Shown piece after piece: positions 61,891 to 64,000 of a DNA stretch of 64,000 nucleotides. The notes below the pieces were generated by a model. The model saw only the letters and a program-made list of their open reading frames with translations, ran no database searches and had not been told where the DNA came from. Source of the DNA: Niastella koreensis GR20-10 (GTDB lineage: Bacteria > Bacteroidota > Bacteroidia > Chitinophagales > Chitinophagaceae). The translations under genes were made by a program, and so were the position numbers. How positions within the stretch are numbered: position 1 is the stretch's first letter; each line of letters begins with the position of its first letter. The stretch covers positions 4,526,001-4,590,000 of the forward strand of contig NC_016609.1 of the NCBI RefSeq assembly GCF_000246855.1, read 5' to 3'.

Positions 61891-63642
61891 ATGAACACGC
61901 TTTCAGCAATTGATTACGTCATTTTCGTACTCTACTTTATACTGGTAGCCAGCTATGGTTACTATGTTTACAGAAAAAGAAAGACCCAGGAACACGACTC
62001 CAAAGCATTCTTCCTGGCCGAAGGTTCCCTTACCTGGTGGGCCATTGGCGCCTCGCTCATTGCTTCCAATATTTCTGCCGAACAGTTTATTGGCATGAGT
62101 GGTGAAGGTTTTTTTGTAGGTACCGCGGTAGCCGCCTACGAGTGGATCGCTGCAATAGCACTGATAATAATTGCCGTTTGGTTTATGCCGGTGTATTTGA
62201 AGAACCGGATCTTCACCATGCCGCAGTTCCTCAAAACGCGGTATAATGATTCTGTGGCCCTCATTATGGCCATCTTCTGGTTATTCCTGTACATCCTGGT
62301 AAACCTCACTTCTATCTTATACCTTGGCGCCACCGCTATCACCGGTTTGGTGGGTAATGCAACTGCAGGTACGCCTGAATTTCAAAATGTGCTGCACCTC
62401 ATCATGATCGGATTAGCGGTTTTTTCGCTGATCATCACACTGGGCGGCATGAAAGTAATTGGTTATACCGACGTAATTCAGGTAGCCGTTTTGATTATTG
62501 GAGGTTTGGCCACCACCTACCTTGCGTTATCAATTGTAGGTGAGAGATTAGGTGTGGGTCACAGCGCCATCGCCGGTTTCAAAGCGTTGATGAACGATTC
62601 GCCCGAACACTTTAAAATGATCCTGCCCAAACCAGCGGCCACTACGGGAACGATCAATACGCCGCTCAACCTGGATATTCAGAAATGGGTGGTATTACCT
62701 GGTATTGCTATGTATTTTGCCGGTCAGTGGATCGTGAACCTGAACTACTGGGGTTGCAACCAGTACATCACACAACGCGCCCTGGGCGCCGATCTGAAAA
62801 CGGCCCGCACCGGTCTTATTTTTGCCGGTATGTTGAAATTAATGATGCCGGTGATCGTTATGCTGCCTGGTATCGCCGCATTCGTTTTACATAAGCACAA
62901 TGCACTCCCTGGTTTCAGTGGTAGTAAAGACGGTGCTTATTCAGCCATCCTTGGCTTTTTGCCATCCGGTCTGAAGGGTTTATCCATTGCTGCGCTTACT
63001 GCCGCTATTGTGGCCTCATTGGCCGGTAAACTGAACAGTATCTCTACCATTTTTACGCTGGATATCTTTAAAAAATATATTGCCAAAGAACAGGCTGATG
63101 AAAAGAAGCTGGTTATGACCGGCCGCTACACCGTACTGGCTGCCAGCATTCTGGCCATTATGTTTACCTGGAATGACCTGCTGGGTATTGGTGGTGAAGG
63201 TGGTTTTACCTTCATTCAGAAATACACAGGTTTCATTAGCCCCGGGGTATTCGCCATGTTCCTGCTGGGTATGTTCTGGAAACGTACCACTGGTACAGCT
63301 GCTATTGTAGGTGTTGTACTGGGTTTTGTGCTTGCTATCTTCTTCAACAATTATGCAGTTGGTTTATTTGGAAAAGAAACCTGGTTATACACTGCCTATG
63401 AGTATCAGGCGATGGAAAAAGGAGCTGTAGTGACCAAAGTTGAAATTCCCTTCCTTATCAACATGGGTTGGTCTTTTGTGATCACAGTAGCTACCATGGT
63501 GGGTATCTCCCTGGCCGGACCTAAAGTAAATCCGAAAGCATTTGTAACCGATAAGGCCTTATTAAAACTCGACAACCGCACCATTGCAATGATTGTAATT
63601 ACATTAATATTACTGTCTGCATTGTATGTGAAATTCTGGTAA
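61891..63642 (+). CDS. Sodium/solute symporter (SSS family), arabinose-linked
   Basis: 583 residues from the ATG at 61891 (MNTLSAIDYVIFVLYF). Longer frames start at 61813 but place the ATG in a hairpin loop and add a basic stretch. About 14 transmembrane helices. SGLT-type markers: FFLAEGSLTWWAIGASLIASNISAEQFIGMSGEGF in TM1-2, QWIVNLNYWGCNQYITQRALGA, and SIAALTAAIVASLAGKLNSISTIFTLDIF. It imports a sugar with Na+ across the inner membrane; as the last gene of the ara operon it probably carries L-arabinose. Confidence 0.92.
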   Translation: MNTLSAIDYVIFVLYFILVASYGYYVYRKRKTQEHDSKAFFLAEGSLTWWAIGASLIASNISAEQFIGMSGEGFFVGTAVAAYEWIAAIALIIIAVWFMPVYLKNRIFTMPQFLKTRYNDSVALIMAIFWLFLYILVNLTSILYLGATAITGLVGNATAGTPEFQNVLHLIMIGLAVFSLIITLGGMKVIGYTDVIQVAVLIIGGLATTYLALSIVGERLGVGHSAIAGFKALMNDSPEHFKMILPKPAATTGTINTPLNLDIQKWVVLPGIAMYFAGQWIVNLNYWGCNQYITQRALGADLKTARTGLIFAGMLKLMMPVIVMLPGIAAFVLHKHNALPGFSGSKDGAYSAILGFLPSGLKGLSIAALTAAIVASLAGKLNSISTIFTLDIFKKYIAKEQADEKKLVMTGRYTVLAASILAIMFTWNDLLGIGGEGGFTFIQKYTGFISPGVFAMFLLGMFWKRTTGTAAIVGVVLGFVLAIFFNNYAVGLFGKETWLYTAYEYQAMEKGAVVTKVEIPFLINMGWSFVITVATMVGISLAGPKVNPKAFVTDKALLKLDNRTIAMIVITLILLSALYVKFW

Positions 63643-63662
63643 TTGAAACAACGGTAATAGAA

Positions 63663-63702
63663 AAAGCAAAAGGCCCCGCTGTAACGTGGGGCCTTTTGCT
63701 TT
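63663..63702. terminator. Bidirectional terminator after the ara operon
   Basis: A perfect 15-bp stem (AAAGCAAAAGGCCCC 63663-63677, GGGGCCTTTTGCTTT 63688-63702) with a 10-nt loop lies between two convergent genes. A/T runs on both sides let it act on both strands. Confidence 0.92.
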
Positions 63703-63713
63703 ATGTAGGCTTT

Positions 63714-64000
63714 TTAGTGAGTTGTCAGTCTATAAATCTCACTTCCGGCCAGTAAAAAACAGCCGAGACCATAATCTTCAAAATCGGGAATGTGGTCATA
63801 CGTTACGGGCTGACCATCTTTTGGTTCTTTACCTGTTCCCTGTACATACCCCAACATACCATCGGGGTGCACACAATCTTTCACCAACGCATTCCAGGCT
63901 TTCAGCATAATGGGCCGGTAAGTGGCTTTATCAATCAGGTTGTTGTTAATGCCCCAGGCCATACCATATACAAACAACGAGGTACCGGTTAATTCCTTGC
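63714..64000 (-). CDS. GH105-like unsaturated rhamnogalacturonyl hydrolase, N-terminus outside window
   Basis: The last ~95 residues of a GH88/GH105-type (alpha/alpha)6 enzyme. The segment GTSLFVYGMAWGINNNLID is a family hallmark (TSMFVYG-type), followed by WNALVKDCVHPDGMLGYVQGTG, then DYGLGCFLLAGSEIY before the stop. GH105 removes the unsaturated uronic acid left by PL-type lyases on rhamnogalacturonan fragments, which fits the PL1 genes here. The frame is open to base 64000. Confidence 0.88.
   Translation of the reverse strand, partial: KELTGTSLFVYGMAWGINNNLIDKATYRPIMLKAWNALVKDCVHPDGMLGYVQGTGKEPKDGQPVTYDHIPDFEDYGLGCFLLAGSEIYRLTTH

Overview
The window reads as a chromosomal stretch of a Bacteroidota genome, most like the Chitinophagaceae (Niastella/Chitinophaga type). 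The signs are two SusC/SusD pairs, many secreted glycosidases with Bacteroidota-type signal peptides, Bacteroidota promoter words (TTG, 19-21 nt, TAnnTTTG), an RHS-core protein of the Bacteroidota type, and no Shine-Dalgarno-led gene starts. The genus is inference; no rRNA or tRNA gene was seen.

Layout. (1) 1-24559, minus strand: a pectin utilisation locus. A promoter near 20840 leads to DUF3826, SusC1 and SusD1, then a terminator, then a PL1 pectate lyase, a beta-helix/TIM-barrel protein, a GH140-type apiosidase, GH43, a sialidase-fold propeller, an MGH1-like (alpha/alpha)6 hydrolase and a GH2 cut by the window edge. A separate GH43-like/GH2 pair has its own promoter. (2) 24732-26153, plus: a second PL1 lyase. 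(3) 26295-32730, minus: a GH95 and a very large GH2 with malectin-like and CBM-like modules. (4) 32967-38234: a TPR protein, a degenerate 21-nt repeat tract, and a decayed RHS polymorphic toxin with a metallopeptidase-like tip and possible immunity genes. (5) 38395-53618, minus: SusC2/SusD2, a GH67/GH115-like TIM-barrel hydrolase, a Gfo/Idh/MocA oxidoreductase, a RhaT-type symporter, an amidohydrolase/lactonase, two CaiB/BaiF CoA-transferases, a solute-binding protein without a signal peptide, and a MaoC hydratase. (6) 54332-63642, plus: a sugar kinase with an FHS permease, then araB-araD-araA and an SSS symporter. (7) 63714-64000, minus: a partial GH105.

How it fits together. GH140, GH95, GH2, GH43, PL1 and GH105 are the classes that dismantle rhamnogalacturonan. 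GH140 (apiosidase) and GH95 (L-Fuc/L-Gal) point to RG-II side chains, and the ara operon would use released L-arabinose. Region 5 looks like uptake plus intracellular oxidation, lactone opening and CoA activation of a less common sugar or sugar acid.

The most notable find is a 39-nt element, 35/39 identical at 20866-20904 and 54082-54120 and about 29/39 at 43375-43413. It begins on the -33 box of the promoters for the SusC1 operon, the MaoC/CoA-transferase operon and the SusC2 operon. This suggests that one regulator, not encoded here, joins the pectin locus to the unusual CoA-transferase/solute-binding-protein module. That module is my best candidate for an undescribed system. All functions are read from sequence by eye; no database search was run.
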